From Pseudoips prasinana (taxonomy: Eukaryota > Arthropoda > Insecta > Lepidoptera > Nolidae): a stretch of 64,000 nucleotides of DNA. Where the stretch lies: assembly GCA_951640165.1 (NCBI GenBank), contig OX621243.1:9858001-9922000 (forward strand), in the 5' to 3' direction. Positions 52,331-63,432 of the stretch are shown one piece after another. Each line of letters starts with the position of its first letter. Within the stretch, counting starts at the first letter, position 1. The position numbers and the translations under genes are program-made. The notes under the pieces are model-generated. The model was given only the letters and a program-made list of their open reading frames with translations, did no database searches and had not been told where the DNA came from.

Positions 52331-52471
52331 ACCTTATCGTGGATACAGTAATTCACAGTAAAATATTAAATTTGTGCTAAACGTTTAATTACATAGCGAG
52401 GGCGCGTCTGTCGTCTTCCATAAAAAAAGATGAATTTAAACTTTTATTTAATGAAGAATATGTAAGAAATG

Positions 52472-52530
52472 GGAGAGGCCTTTGTCCAGTAGTGGACATC
52501 TTTCGGCTGATATGATGATGATGATGATAT
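52472..52530 (+). repeat. LINE-T tail
   Basis: 'gaggcctttgtccagtagtg'+'gacatctttcggctgat' followed by ATGATG repeats to 52530. Confidence 0.8.
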
Positions 52531-52537
52531 AAGAAAT

Positions 52538-52608
52538 GTGATAAATAAAAAATCGTCATTTTTATCACATAAAAGTTTATGTGATAAAAATGTTTTTTTA
52601 TTTATCAC
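52538..52608. repeat. Quasi-palindrome, about 33-bp arms
   Basis: 'gtgataaataaaaaatcgtc'+'atttttatcacataa' pairs with the following 32 bases in reverse, apart from a 3-base bulge, around a 3-4 base loop. It lies 8 bp after a LINE-T tail. Confidence 0.8.
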
Positions 52609-52648
52609 GATACTTCTTTTTAATACTATTAAAGCTCTCACTGTATAT

Positions 52649-52890
52649 GCCTGTTGGCGTGGTTGGTAGATACGCTGTCTTTCACACCGCAGGTCGTGGG
52701 TTCGATTCCCACCCGGGACAAATATTTGTGTGCATGAACATGTCTGTTTGTCTTGGTTCTGGGTGTAAATTATCTATATAAGTATATAATATTTATAAAA
52801 AAATGTATATGTAATATATCAGTTATCTGGTTTCCATAGTACAAGCCCTGATTAGTTTGGGATTAGATGGCCGTGTGTGAATATGTTATA
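52649..52890 (+). repeat. tRNA-type SINE S1, full length
   Basis: 'gcctgttggcgtggttggta'+'gatacg', 'ggtcgtgggttcgattccca'+'cccggg', 'gtgtgcatgaacatgtctgt', 'atatatcagttatctggttt', 'tttgggattagatggccgtg'+'tgtga'. Confidence 0.9.
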
Positions 52891-53745
52891 AAAAATATGT
52901 AATAACATATTTTTTAAATCTATGATAGGCGTAACTGTATAGGTAAGCTATTAGAACTCACTACATGGCCACTTGTTGTATATAGGTACATTATACTTAT
53001 CATTAGCCGTGTAGGTATCGGCCATTTTACCGCAGAAGTACCCACTTTGCCGCCATTGATATCTCCGAACCGCTCTTTAAGACGATCCATTACAATGAAT
53101 TCTGAAAGAAGCTTCGGGTAAATTGAGCCCAATATTTTTCTTTACGGCTAACCAGGGTTGCAAAGTAATATGAGTTTGCTATAGCGTATTTTTTATACAA
53201 CTAAAATAGCAAACAAGTATGTTTCCGTATCCAGCAGTAGTACTAAGAAGAAATTCTTGTAATAGAAAAAAAAGTGTAATAGAAACTCTTGTGAAGAAAG
53301 TAAAAAGAAGATTCTCCGATTATCAAACGTGTTGTTCTCTGTCGAGTCGACGTTGGCCTACCCTGGTGCTACCCTGTACCAGCTCGATCCCCCAGCGCTG
53401 GATCAGCTGTCCGATTCCTGAGTTGGAAGGGTGCCAGCCCATCTTCTCTGTGTATACTGTTCTCAGGAAACTGGGAACTGTCTTCATTTGTTGGGTCCTT
53501 CAAAGGAAAAGGACATAGCAGGAATCAGTAGCGTAACTTCTTAACCTACCGTTCACTTGGTTCGATATATTATTTGGTCCACCGAATGATAGGTGGTTAT
53601 TGTAGCTTCTGAGGTTTGCGACCACACATGACAACACTAACGTGTTGACGATATTTTCTCATTTCCAATGAACTCTAACTCCCAAGGCCACATATATCAT
53701 TAATAGTATTATTCTATTACCTAATGTGTATTGATAATGATGATA
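52891..53745. other. Anonymous; G+C-richer block at 53330-53520
   Basis: The plus-strand frame at 53219-53518 (99 codons) covers a non-AT-rich stretch ('acgttggcctaccctggtgc', 'cccccagcgctggatcagct'). I do not recognise the product on either strand. It may be a scrap of an element's coding region. Confidence 0.35.
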
Positions 53746-53915
53746 ATGACTGCAAAGTCAGAGCTTGTGGTTTCGATTCCCACCCAGGGTAAATGTTTGT
53801 GTGATGAGCACGTTAATTTTCTTTTGTACATAGGTGTTATTATATTTATCAGTCCATATCATCGCTGCCTAGTTTGGGGGAGATGGCAGTGTGTTAGTTG
53901 GTCCAAAAAATTATT
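53746..53915 (+). repeat. S1-related SINE
   Basis: 'gactgcaaagtcagagcttg'+'tggtttcgattcccaccc', 'aaatgtttgtgtgatgagca'+'cg', 'atcatcgctgcctagtttgg'. The A-box end is degraded. Confidence 0.7.
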
Positions 53916-55130
53916 AAATATTATTTTTATCAACAAAAATAATATATAAATATTTGTTTATACAAAGTAACTTCCAAATTAATACATCACTGCCGTCGTT
54001 TTGTCCAAAATGTACAAAAAAATGTTGTTATTAAATTTTGAAATATTAAAAAATTGCAAAGTATCAATGTACCTGAAAGACAGCCCTATCGACACCCATC
54101 TCGGCTTTCTTCTCCGGCCGTTAAGTGGCTAGACGTCATACTGAAAATAGCTGTTTGTAAACAACATTAAAATATTTTTATGGTGACTTACAAAGTAGGC
54201 ACGGCAGGTTGGTAGCCCTTGAAAGTTTTAACAGACTCTTGCGACGGGTCTTATGTAAAATTTAGTATATTAATATTTTTTCTTCAGTACTTAGTAGTCT
54301 TGGCATTTACTGTTTCAAATTGTCGTTGTTTATTCTTTAAGAGTTACTTTACTGCAGACTTATAAATTGGAAAAAGAATATTACGACTCGTTGTTTTAGC
54401 GTAACGGAATTTTGTTTTTTAAATTTAAATTATATTAAATTACAGTATTTAGTATATTTTACTAGTATCGCAGTTGGAGGATCCATTTATTTGCATACCT
54501 TTTTACTTGTGAGTACATTTTTTTAATGAGAATGACAAAACAGTATGTTACACCGTTGTATGGTTTTTAAAAACATGAAACAAGTTGGTTGGCTACAATT
54601 TTTTTTATAAGTCAATAATATTTATATTTAGTACAGTTAGGATTATCTGACAAATTGAAATCTATTAAATACGGCTCAGAAACTGGGTTTCATATATATT
54701 TAAATTCATTTGTTTGTGCATTCCACAATGTATGTTCATAAGTTGGACGCATAATAAATTAGGTATCAATAGGGCTAATATAAAATAAATCTAAATCGTT
54801 TCCACTTCAACCCATAGGACATATATACATAAACATTTATTTTATAGGTGGTTTTATGAATTAGATAGTTTTGTTTTCGCACAATGGCCCAATCAGAAAG
54901 ATAATTGAGGAAACATACTGCCCAACAAATCTATTAACTACTCTACTAATATCTAATATTAGTCTTATCTAACTGAGTTTTATATAAATTTAAAGTACAT
55001 ATTAAAAAAATCTTTTTCGTGATCTATTAATCAGTTACCGCGCACTGTGGCGAGTAGTTGTGTTGTCGTTTCGGTATACAATAAAATACTCTTTATTATA
55101 CATCAAATAAATTACAACAGCAAAAAATTT
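53916..55130. other. No recognisable feature
   Basis: Strongly AT-rich with no coding or repeat signal recognised. Confidence 0.5.
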
Positions 55131-55185
55131 CATCATCATCTTCATCATATCAGCTGAAAGTCCGCCCACTGCTTAAATGAAGACA
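55131..55185 (-). repeat. LINE-T tail
   Basis: 'catcatcatcttcatcatat'+'cagctgaaagtccgcccact'+'gc' is a reverse LINE-T or S2/S5 end. Confidence 0.7.
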
Positions 55186-55427
55186 GGAGAAACATCTTAC
55201 GGGTATATACAGATACAGTTCAGTTTCAGGGCAGAACTATCTGCAGAGACGGTCATGTTGTATCTCAACACGGGTATTTTCCTTGTCTTATCAAAAGCTT
55301 TTGATGGTATCATATGATAAATTATGGGAGAAACTGTATATAGAAACATGTTGACACGCAGGTTTACAAATTGTACAAGTATGTATAGGTAACATTCGTT
55401 TAGGTTGTTTTTTAATATGACAATGGA

Positions 55428-55823
55428 GTGAGGCTGATTGACCATGCATCTGAGAACTGCAAAAATGCCTTTGTTGAGGTTTTTAAACCTTTAAAAAAGC
55501 TGGACAGCCAGTTGCAACTGAGATGGGGCATGACCATAACATTATACTTGGGAAATAGCTCACTCATGCCCACTAAGTCGTATATCCAAATCGATGTAAA
55601 AGCTTATAAAGCACGGTGTACTAAATTCAACAGTGTACCTATTTTCCAAGGTGCCACAACAGAAAAGAACCATGTTTTACACTTGCAGCCTGTGAATCAA
55701 GACTTACAGCGTCCTACGTGTCCAATACAATATTTAATTCTGGGCATGATGGGGCATCCAGTATACTGCAGAGCTTCAAGGCTTCATGCTGCGATGATGC
55801 TCAACCGCGTTGCACCACTATGA
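55428..55823 (+). other. Uncharacterised 131-codon open frame
   Basis: The frame is denser in G+C than the flanks and has landmarks 'FVEVFKPLKKLDSQLQLRW', 'KAYKARCTKFNSVPIFQG' and 'CPIQYLILGMMGHPVY'. I do not recognise a family. It could be a degraded exon or element. No splice signals are obvious at its ends, and the start codon is not in a convincing context. Confidence 0.25.
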
Positions 55824-56339
55824 TAATGGCAGGAGGTCCGCGCCAGCTCCAACAATGTCCTGAAGACAATATTGGGAAGAGTTAAAGGTCCGATTTTCAG
55901 GCTTTGGACATCGATTCGTGTTATATCGTCGAACCTTGCCGAGATAATAATCTGAAATAACAATTAATTTTTAAGTTTAAATTGTTGCGTTAAAATGTAT
56001 GGATATACATAAGTTCGAAATAAATTATGTATTATTATTATTATAGACTATAAATAGCAAAACCTACAGTGAAGTATTTCTGTTTCTATTTTCCATTCCG
56101 TTGAGAGTGCAATCTTGTTCTATAAACGGTTTCCTGGGAGCGTGTATTTGTCGTTCTATCTTTCTTTAAAATAAATCTTAAGCAAACACAGTAGTGCTCC
56201 TAAAGTATAAAGTACTGTAGTATACTACAAAACTATTACTAGTAGTCTGCTACAAAATAGAAACATGCGAGAAACGGTTCATGAGACTAAAATAAACACT
56301 AGTTGAACTAAAACACACGCTTAATAAAACGAGTATTTT
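55824..56339. other. No recognisable feature
   Basis: AT-rich; ends of several possible elements but nothing definite. Confidence 0.45.
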
Positions 56340-56515
56340 AGCTCAAGCATTCCAAGCTTAAGTATATATGTCTTTACAAAAATATAATTGACGAACACAA
56401 AGTACACCGAGACTCAGAACAACTACTCATGGTTCATACAAAATCGAACCCGGGATACAAAGTGGCCAAGCGACGGTCTTTACCACTGCGCTACACATCC
56501 AAACAAAGTTAAATG
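56340..56515 (-). repeat. SINE (S1-related, 'gggcagcggctaata' type)
   Basis: In reverse: 'gacgaacacaaagtacaccg'+'agactcagaacaactactc'+'atgg', 'caaaatcgaacccgggatac', 'ccaagcgacggtctttacca'+'ctgcgctac'. Partner of the intronic copy at 45545. Confidence 0.65.
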
Positions 56516-56589
56516 GAGTACACAAATAAAAATTACATAGTAACCAACATCGATTCATTTTATTTCTGATAACCTGCTTAAGTAAGATC

Positions 56590-56823
56590 TCTAAAGGTGA
56601 TCAAGTAGAACCGATGGCCGTTGGGGCAGAATGATTCTCGAGTGGCGACCACGAACTGGAAGATGCAAGGGGGGCAGGCCTCCTACAAGATGGACCGACG
56701 ATTTTGGGCGGGTCGCTGGAATCCGCTAGATGCGGATAGCGCAAGACCGGCAATTGTGGGGATCTTAGGGGAGGCCTCTCTCTAGCAATGATCGTCTTTC
56801 GACTGATATGATGATGATGACGA
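56590..56823 (+). pseudogene. LINE-T C-terminal coding fragment and tail
   Basis: 'gatggccgttggggcagaat'+'gattctcgagtggcgacc', 'gggcaggcctcctacaagat'+'ggaccgacgat', 'gatagcgcaagaccggcaat'+'tgtgggga' correspond to the coding end of LINE-T ('GRWGRKVLEWRPRT..', 'GRPPTRWTDDL', 'AQDRQLW') with frameshifts. It is followed by 'gatcgtctttcgactgatat' and ATG repeats. Confidence 0.8.
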
Positions 56824-57544
56824 TCAAGTTAAATATTGTTTTACCGCCATAAATGCATATCCAAAGAACTTTAAAATCTTTACATCACGTTACACACACA
56901 CTCACATGACTATAGACTCGTTTCATAGTACAGGAATTGTCACTATATAACATTAAAACACATTTTTGCAGTTCTTAGATTCGATGGTAGCACATAAAAT
57001 TTTCTTTTTAAGTTCTAATGTAATTTTGTGTTGTGTTTTGTCTTATTTCTGTAATTTTAATTTAATGTATTTATTATGATCCACTTGTTGGTCGAAATAA
57101 ACGAATAATAATAATAATAAAAAACCTGCACATAAAAGGAAACTCAACCCGTAACAGAATTTGGACAAGATTGACGACTTTTTTTAATATACCTACCGTC
57201 TCCAAAGTATATATTACTAATACAAGTTTCATAAACTGATTATGAAAGGCCTAGGTTTTCATAAATAACAACATCATTAATAAAGCAATCGGATTATGGA
57301 TCAAAAGATCATGAATTAATAACATGACCTGTCACCGCTTCCAATCCAGCACCGAATAATTAATATAATTGGATCAACATTCGGATCATATTAATACTTG
57401 AGTTTTATTATACTTACAGTATAATATAAATACATTTATGGTACAAACTTACTCGTAGGTTTAGGGTGGGTGTTCAACCGGTGAAAAAGAAATCGACTCT
57501 TGGGTCGGACCAATATATGTTAGACGGATTTTTAAATTAACAAA
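56824..57544. other. No recognisable feature
   Basis: AT-rich, with an 'aataataataataataa' tail at 57106-57120 preceded by 'atttattatgatccacttgt'+'tggtcgaaataaacgaa', likely the 3' end of an unidentified non-LTR element. Confidence 0.45.
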
Positions 57545-57547
57545 ATT

Positions 57548-57690
57548 GCAAAGGCCTATCGGTCTCATGGTTAGTGACCCTGATTGCTAAGCCAGAGATG
57601 GTGGGATCGATCCCTATCAAGGACAAAATGTTGTGTCCATAGCAAGACTATTTGTTCCGTTATTTGTCTGAGTGTAGTTTATATACAAAA
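57548..57690 (+). repeat. S1-related SINE
   Basis: 'ctatcggtctcatggttagt'+'gaccc' (A box side), 'gatggtgggatcgatcccta'+'tc' (B box), 'gtgtccatagcaagactatt'+'tgttccgttatttgtctgag'+'tgtag'. Confidence 0.65.
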
Positions 57691-57694
57691 TATA

Positions 57695-58045
57695 TATCAT
57701 CATCATCATCATAACAGCCGAAAGACGTCCACTGCTGGACAAAGGCCTCCCCCAAAGATCTCCACAATTGACGGTCTTGCGCTATTCGCATCCAGCAGTT
57801 TCCAGCAACCCGCACAAGATCGTCAGTCCATCTTGTAGGGGGCCTGCCCACGCTGCGTCTTCGGGTTCTCGGTCGCCATTCGAGAACCTTTCTGCCCCAA
57901 CGGCCGTCGGTTGGCGGGGCACACTGCCACTTCAGTTTCGCAATTCTTCGGGCTATGTCGGTGACTTTGGTTCGCCTGCGGATTTCGACATTTCTGATTC
58001 GATCCCGCAGAGAAACTCCGAGCATAGCCCTCTCTATTGCTTTTA
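57695..58045 (-). pseudogene. LINE-T: C-terminal part of an endonuclease/reverse-transcriptase protein and 3' tail
   Basis: The minus-strand frame 57660-58025 encodes 'MLGVSLRDRIRNVEIRRRTK', 'VTDIARRIAKLKWQ', 'GRWGRKVLEWRPRTRRRS', 'VGRPPTRWTDDLVRVAGNCW' and 'LGEAFVQQWTSFG', then a stop-free run into the ATG tail (57695-57713). This is the C-terminal tail common to a LINE group annotated in insects as 'endonuclease-reverse transcriptase'. The catalytic domains are missing (5' truncation). The 'GHIARR'-type segment before 'TDGRWG' reads 'CAPPTDGRWG', so there is local decay. It is the longest LINE-T copy here and identifies the donor of the S2 and S5 tails. Confidence 0.85.
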
Positions 58046-58470
58046 TGTTTTTATTTATTTATTAAACAAATGTTCACTACACTTACAGTTTGGCGCCAAA
58101 TTGTGAAGTGAACTACAACGCAGGTACATATAGAATTAATACTATTATTATATATTACGAGTATATTAAGAACTAATTTCACACATTAAATAAAGTTTAC
58201 AAAAGGACAAAAATTCATTTACATTATTATAAAAAAGTTCAGCATCTGGTTCACTGGCAATCAGGCCATTAAGCAGGGTTACAGCTTGGCTAGTGGGAGC
58301 ATATTGAGCAATGCATGTCCGTACCTGTGGTGCAGCCAACAGCCGGTGCGAGCGTAATCTCGTATACCGATCCGGTACAAATAGGCAATAACGGGACAAC
58401 GAAGATGGGTTATCTATTTTACCATTGAAAAGTAGATAACGCCACAATATATATATATACTAATATATAC
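58046..58470 (-). pseudogene. Second LINE C-terminus, jockey/CR1-like, abutting LINE-T
   Basis: The minus-strand frame 58166-58447 reads 'RYLLFNGKIDNPSSLSRYCL', 'FVPDRYTRLRSHRLLAAPQ' and 'AVTLLNGLIASEPDAELF', the C-terminal pattern also seen in the LINE at 34591 ('RRPQLLAVP...RAIRLTNEV...DIFSC'). The 3' end is a T-rich/TTTA run at 58045-58065 (AATAAATAAA tail on the minus strand). Its tail touches the 5' side of the LINE-T copy, so one inserted beside or into the other. Confidence 0.75.
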
Positions 58471-58484
58471 TTAACTAAATTTAT

Positions 58485-58560
58485 CAGTTTTGCCGGTTGC
58501 TATAATGCAAGTACTGCCTAGTTTGGGATCGGATTAGTAATCCCCAAAATATAAATAATA
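58485..58560 (+). repeat. S1 SINE 3' scrap
   Basis: 'caagtactgcctagtttggg'+'atcggatt' matches the S1 3' block. Confidence 0.5.
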
Positions 58561-58935
58561 TATCCGAATTATTAAATTTTTATTTTATCTTAGTAAAAAA
58601 AAGTTCTAATTACTTATGATCTCCATTTTAAGACTAAAATATGTAAATTATTTGGCACCAAATTGTTTTCCTGTACTAAAAGTATTACACAGCAAAATAC
58701 TTTGCATAGCCACTTTATCTTCTCTCTTGCACGATATTAATGGCGCTTTTCATATACAAGAATGATGATTCTGAATTTTGTTCATGTAAATGGATGAGAA
58801 TGCAAAGTAGTCTTTTACTGTAGTATTATCGTTCAGAGATCAAAATGTATTGTCAGAATCAATAACTACTGCGCCAAAGGTCACCGAGTAGGTACTCATC
58901 GAACATGGCTTGGCAACGCGTGAATGATGTCTTGT
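58561..58935. other. No recognisable feature
   Basis: AT-rich; nothing recognised. Confidence 0.5.
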
Positions 58936-58939
58936 GAGT

Positions 58940-58996
58940 TGCAAGTTTGGGATCAGATGGCCGTGTGTAAATAATGTCCCAGGATATTATTATTAA
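58940..58996 (+). repeat. S1 SINE 3' end
   Basis: 'gtttgggatcagatggccgt'+'gtgtaaataatgtcccagga'+'tattattatta'. The rest of the element is absent. Confidence 0.75.
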
Positions 58997-59695
58997 CGAA
59001 GTTCCTTATCGCGCGTTGTGAAAGGGGGCTAGACGGAAAAAAAATCTTACGGACAGTTGTCACGACACTTTTTGCAGCTGTGCGGCGTGCGCATGTTTCT
59101 CTGTCTGTCTCTCTCTTATAGAAAGCAAGCCAGATATTTCCATTTCTATTTCGCATTGAACAGTGTGGTGTCGCGACGATTATTTTTGTTGAGTGTATAC
59201 AGGTTTTTTGTACATAATAAATACTAAGAAATAACTTTGTTCCATCCGGGTGTCCCTTGACACCTGTCAAGTTTTATATCAGTCGGCTATGTTTCTACAA
59301 AACAAAGTCGATGGATAGCAACTATATTCTCTAAAAGTGTGTTAGCAAGGGAATCCTAAATTAGATCTGCCAGTGTGTATCGTTTGTAGCGGACCGCAGA
59401 GTGCATAGTCCGGATTAATACAGGGTGCTGGTTCAAGAGTCGCATACTAAGTTTAGGAATTTCCACTTTTCAGAACTAATTTACGCTATGCATTGCAAAT
59501 AATAAAAATAAATAAATAAAAATCAAAATACTTTATTGCAGACTACATGGCCTATATTGATTAGTTACAATTTGTACTTACGAGCTATATATAATCCTAT
59601 AACTAAAGTAATTTTCATTAATGGTGAACAGTTATTTTTAGAACCATGGGTATTTTAATTTCACCTAGAGTTTACGACGCATTAATTATGCAAAA
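58997..59695. other. Anonymous; tandem-free tail near 59500
   Basis: 'ataataaaaataaataaataa'-type A-rich run (59499-59527) followed by 'tactttattgcagactacat'+'ggcc' resembles a reverse LINE 3' end. The open frame 58953-59270 (-) has no known domain. Confidence 0.35.
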
Positions 59696-59873
59696 CTAGC
59701 TGTGCCCCGCGGTTTTACCCGCGATAAACATTATAAATTATACCCTATGTGGTAATCCAGGGTGTCAGCTAACTCTATAACAAATATTATTACAATCGCT
59801 CCAGCCATTTAGACGTGAAGAAATAACAAACATACACACTCACACACTTTCACCTTTATAATATTAGTGTGAT
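59696..59873 (+). repeat. Family G repeat (second subfamily)
   Basis: 'tagctgtgccccgcggtttt'+'acccgcga', 'tccagggtgtcagctaactc', 'cgctccagccatttagacgt'+'gaag', 'aacaaacatacacactcaca'. Opposite orientation to 12868-13033. Confidence 0.85.
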
Positions 59874-60330
59874 TATCGCAATGTTCTTTGTTTTCCTCAA
59901 GTAAAATAAGCTCCTTTATCATCCCACCTATGTTACCAAATATGAATTTCTAGAATATTTCTACTTTTATATTCAAAGGTCATGCCATTCCAAATCCATC
60001 CATTAGCAAACAGGTATCAATTTTTTGTTAGAACCCAAAAATCAATATCTTCATTAATAATTTCTTCTTTGACTGTTGAGAGCGTTCGTAATAAAGAGAG
60101 CCTTCTTTGAAATGCTAAGTTCGTTTATTTATGTTTCAACGTCGTTCCGCGTTTCAGTCCCTACAGTCCATTTTTGTATTATAAGATTAATAATATACAA
60201 CGTGCAAAAGAAATAGGTAAGAAAAAAAATGTTTCTGAACTTTTTTCCTAGGCTAGCACATATATATCGAGTAAACAAAGTAAGTTGTGAGCAGTGATCT
60301 GTCAAACTCAGTAAAATGTACAACTCGTTT
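59874..60330. other. No recognisable feature
   Basis: AT-rich; a 75-codon minus frame at 60129-60356 enters the adjacent hairpin and has no domain. Confidence 0.5.
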
Positions 60331-60424
60331 ATTACTACAAAAAAGCGACCTTTCATAAAAAAATATTAATACCTAAATTTGTAATTTCTATTTTTTTTAA
60401 TGAAAGGTCGCTTTTTTAGTAATT
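60331..60424. mobile_element. 94-bp MITE-like hairpin, about 32-bp arms
   Basis: 'ttactacaaaaaagcgacct'+'ttcataaaaaaa' pairs with the reverse of 'aatgaaaggtcgctttttta'+'gtaatta' around a 25-base AT loop, with one or two mismatches. 'ta' flanks both arms, which would suit a TA-inserting element, although the loop is too small to hold any gene. Confidence 0.75.
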
Positions 60425-61277
60425 AAGTATACGGTAAATAGTTAGTTGTTGACATAGTTATCACATACATAATACGAAAATTGTAATCCAATGTGGGTGT
60501 TTGTGGTTTATGTTTTACTAATATAGATTTAGTTGTTTTGTATTACTACCATATGTGGGTCAATGTTGTCTGATACTAAAAGATTTTTATTATTTATTTA
60601 ATATGTCAAATTACATAAAGTGGATATTGAAAATTATGCCCAAAATTCTCATCTAGTTACTAATTGGCCTCATTTTACAATTTATCTAGAGCACGTTTGA
60701 TACAATTACGTCAGATAGTTTCCAGTTATATTTTATTTGTACTGTAATACAGAACTATGATTACTTTTTCTCGTTACACGTTGTAGATTACTGCGAAATT
60801 GCTATTAGCATGTTCAATGGCCGGTAGGTTCCCATAGTTAATTAAAGAAGTTTTAATAAAACGTAAAAGATGCTGACTGCTAATGAAGTTTTTGTAATGC
60901 TAATGTGGAATTGTTATGCTAACGAGTTCAGAAAGTAAGAAGTCATTCTTAATAGTTATTAGCGAAGTTACTTTAAGAATAGTGATTTGTTTCATAGAAG
61001 ATGATACTTAGCATTCCATGGATTCACCGTGCGGAAACCGGGTCCATCGCGTGGTAGGGGAGGGGACACTCGACAGAGTCTGAAACTTGTGACTCAGATG
61101 TAAGTTTAAGGATTAAGGTTGTCTCACAGTTCAGGTGGGAAATCTAGCCTAATTTGTTATGATCCTAATAATGCCGCATAGATCTTACGGAAATCTTATG
61201 TTTGAAAAAGAAACCGATATTAGATATATTTGCAGAATTGAAATTGTAAAGCATAATACACATAATTTTCTTTTAAA
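60425..61277. other. No recognisable feature
   Basis: AT-rich, apart from 'gattcaccgtgcggaaaccg'+'ggtccatcgcgtggtagg' near 61020, which matches nothing else here. Confidence 0.5.
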
Positions 61278-61552
61278 GTACATACATACATAGACTCACG
61301 CCTGTTTCCCAGAGGGGTAGGCAGAGACAACGGATTTCTATTTGTCACGATCTTTGCACACGTCTTTTGCCTCGATTACTGTCATTATATTCTTCATACA
61401 TGCTCGCCAGTTTAGGGTACTTCTGACCTGCCATTTCTTGAGAACGTCTCCGATTTGGTCAGAGAATGTTCGTCGAGGACTTCCCCTTCCGGTTGTTCCA
61501 TTCACACAGGCCAGGTTTACTTCTATGGTCAATCTTCTTTCATTCTTTTAAA
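61278..61552 (-). pseudogene. LINE ORF2 C-terminus with CATA tail
   Basis: The minus strand reads '[20 protein letters not shown]', '[19 protein letters not shown]' and '[16 protein letters not shown]', then a stop and, in frame after it, 'KSVVSAYPSGKQA', a familiar lepidopteran LINE ending. The (TATG)n tail is at 61278-61292. One premature stop separates the two parts, so the copy is dead. It is the longest of three copies (others at 5240 and 31605). Confidence 0.85.
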
Positions 61553-62340
61553 GTAATAATACTTTAGTCTAATGACTTATTAGAATTCCGACTCCTTCAA
61601 CAACGTTTCAAAGTTTCGCCATGCTCTTCTATTTGCCCTTACGTTCATAATAATACGTCTCGCTTTCACAGTTTAGAGCAAATTTTTGGTACATAATGAT
61701 ATTCATAATAATATTTTGACATTAATACGATTACAAAATTAAATAGGTTATGCTCCCAGAAGAGTCCCATTTGCTTGGGTTATCTAAGTAAAATAGATGT
61801 TGAAAGTTACGACTCTACTCAAACTTGTGTAAGTAAGTTGTTTTCATAGAATACTATTTTGCATTTTCTTCACAATTTTTACTGTGTTCGACAACAACAT
61901 TACTCATAACGTAGCTTGCGACAAAATTAATGTAGAACGGTTGTCTTAATATCGCTTAAATGTCGAAAAACGAAGATCGAACCGAACGAACGAAAATTGA
62001 ACTTCTGAATAAAATCAGGCTTTAAAGGATTTTCGCCGTAGATTAATTTATTACTTCTATAAAAAAAGACCGTTCGTTTTTATGTCGTTACTTAATGCTT
62101 AAAAATCGAGTCTAACCTGTTTTCGACAATAAATGGGTCACGTCATCTAATATTCCGGCATATCATAAGTAAACTTATTTGATATCCATTAAAAAAGTAA
62201 ATCTTTTCAATTAAATTCAAATAAATTATACATATTTAGATAATGGCGTATTCATTGGTAAGATATTAGGTAAAGTGAAGGTATTTCACCAGTCAAGTCG
62301 TTTCCCAACGTGACGCTATGCTCTGCTTCACTTTAACGTT
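61553..62340. other. No recognisable feature
   Basis: AT-rich; 'tttgcccttacgttcataat'+'aatacgtctcgc' near 61630 might be more LINE sequence but is unsupported. Confidence 0.45.
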
Positions 62341-62345
62341 GCTAA

Positions 62346-62447
62346 TGCTAAACGTGACTCAGGAGTCACGTTTAACACTAAACGTGACTCCTGACTGTAG
62401 TAACACTAAACATCTCAGGAGTCACGTTTAGTGTTACTGCAGCTAAA
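62346..62447. repeat. Cluster of nested inverted repeats
   Basis: Three overlapping palindromic relations share one motif, 'taaacgtgactc'. (a) 12-bp arms with a 2-base loop near 62348-62373. (b) 'aacactaaacgtgactcctg'+'a' pairs perfectly with 'tcaggagtcacgtttagtgt'+'t' downstream. (c) 'ctgtagtaacactaaac' pairs with 'gtttagtgttactgcag' with one mismatch. The motif therefore occurs four times, alternating in orientation. Confidence 0.9.
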
Positions 62448-63189
62448 ACCTACGGCCATCGTAACAGTCAACCACCAGTAATATTCCAATCATGTTTCAA
62501 CTTAGGTCTTATCAGTTGGTGTTGTATCTGTATCACATTAATTTGCTTGCTGATACATAGATGAACATAACCATCACATTTCAATGCAGAAGTGACGAAA
62601 ACCTGATAAAATATGTACAATTCCAGTGAAATTTTAATGGCGCTGAACTGAAAGGTATGTAAATGAGTTACCAACAGTGATTTCGTACAAATAAAACTTA
62701 CAATGCCCTATTTTGAAGGTGAATATTCCATCTATTTATCCGTGAATGTCCCATCCGCATTTAAAGCTTTTGTTCTATAGACATTATGGATTATTTTTAT
62801 CCTGACAACTTTTGAATCACCATCAGGATTTGACCCTGAATTTTTAGGGTAATTAGCTTAGTTAAATCATTAGAATGTATTTCTCTTTAGATAGAAAAAA
62901 AATGGCGTCCATTATCTGTATCTCATAGAAATTCAGCATCACAGCCATGAGTGACTAAGTGAGGGGTTAATCAACTGATTTGTCTACAGTTACATGTGAT
63001 GTCCAACAACATCAAATTTATAACGCCACCCAAATTTACAGATCTTCTAATTTAATTTTTTTTTAAGATATTAGGCATATTCCAATATGTATTATGTTGT
63101 ATCCAGAAAATGCTTGTGCAAATCTATTGTAAATAAATACTTAAAAACAAAATCGATAGTTTAACAGAACCAAACGATTATACAAGGTG
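62448..63189. other. No recognisable feature
   Basis: AT-rich; nothing recognised. Confidence 0.5.
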
Positions 63190-63432
63190 AAACGAATGCG
63201 TGATTGCTAGATACTTGCCTTTCATGCCGCAGGTCGTGAGTTCGATTCCCACCCAGGACAAGTATTTGTGTGCATGAGAATGGCCTGAGTCTGGGTGTAA
63301 TTATCTATATAAGTATTTATTTACAAAAGAAAAGTAGTATATGTAGTATATCAGTTATCTAGTTTCCATGGTACAATTTTGGCTGCTCAGATGGCCGTAT
63401 GTGAATAATGTCGCAGGATATTATTAATATTA
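63190..63432 (+). repeat. tRNA-type SINE S1
   Basis: 'tgattgctagatacttgcct', 'gtcgtgagttcgattcccac'+'ccagg', 'atttgtgtgcatgagaatgg', 'tatatcagttatctagtttc', 'cagatggccgtatgtgaata'+'atg', then TTA-rich end. Confidence 0.85.

Noticed and set aside
57584..58106. Plus-strand open frames at 57584-57838 and 57768-58106
   Set aside because: Antisense to the LINE-T coding remnant.
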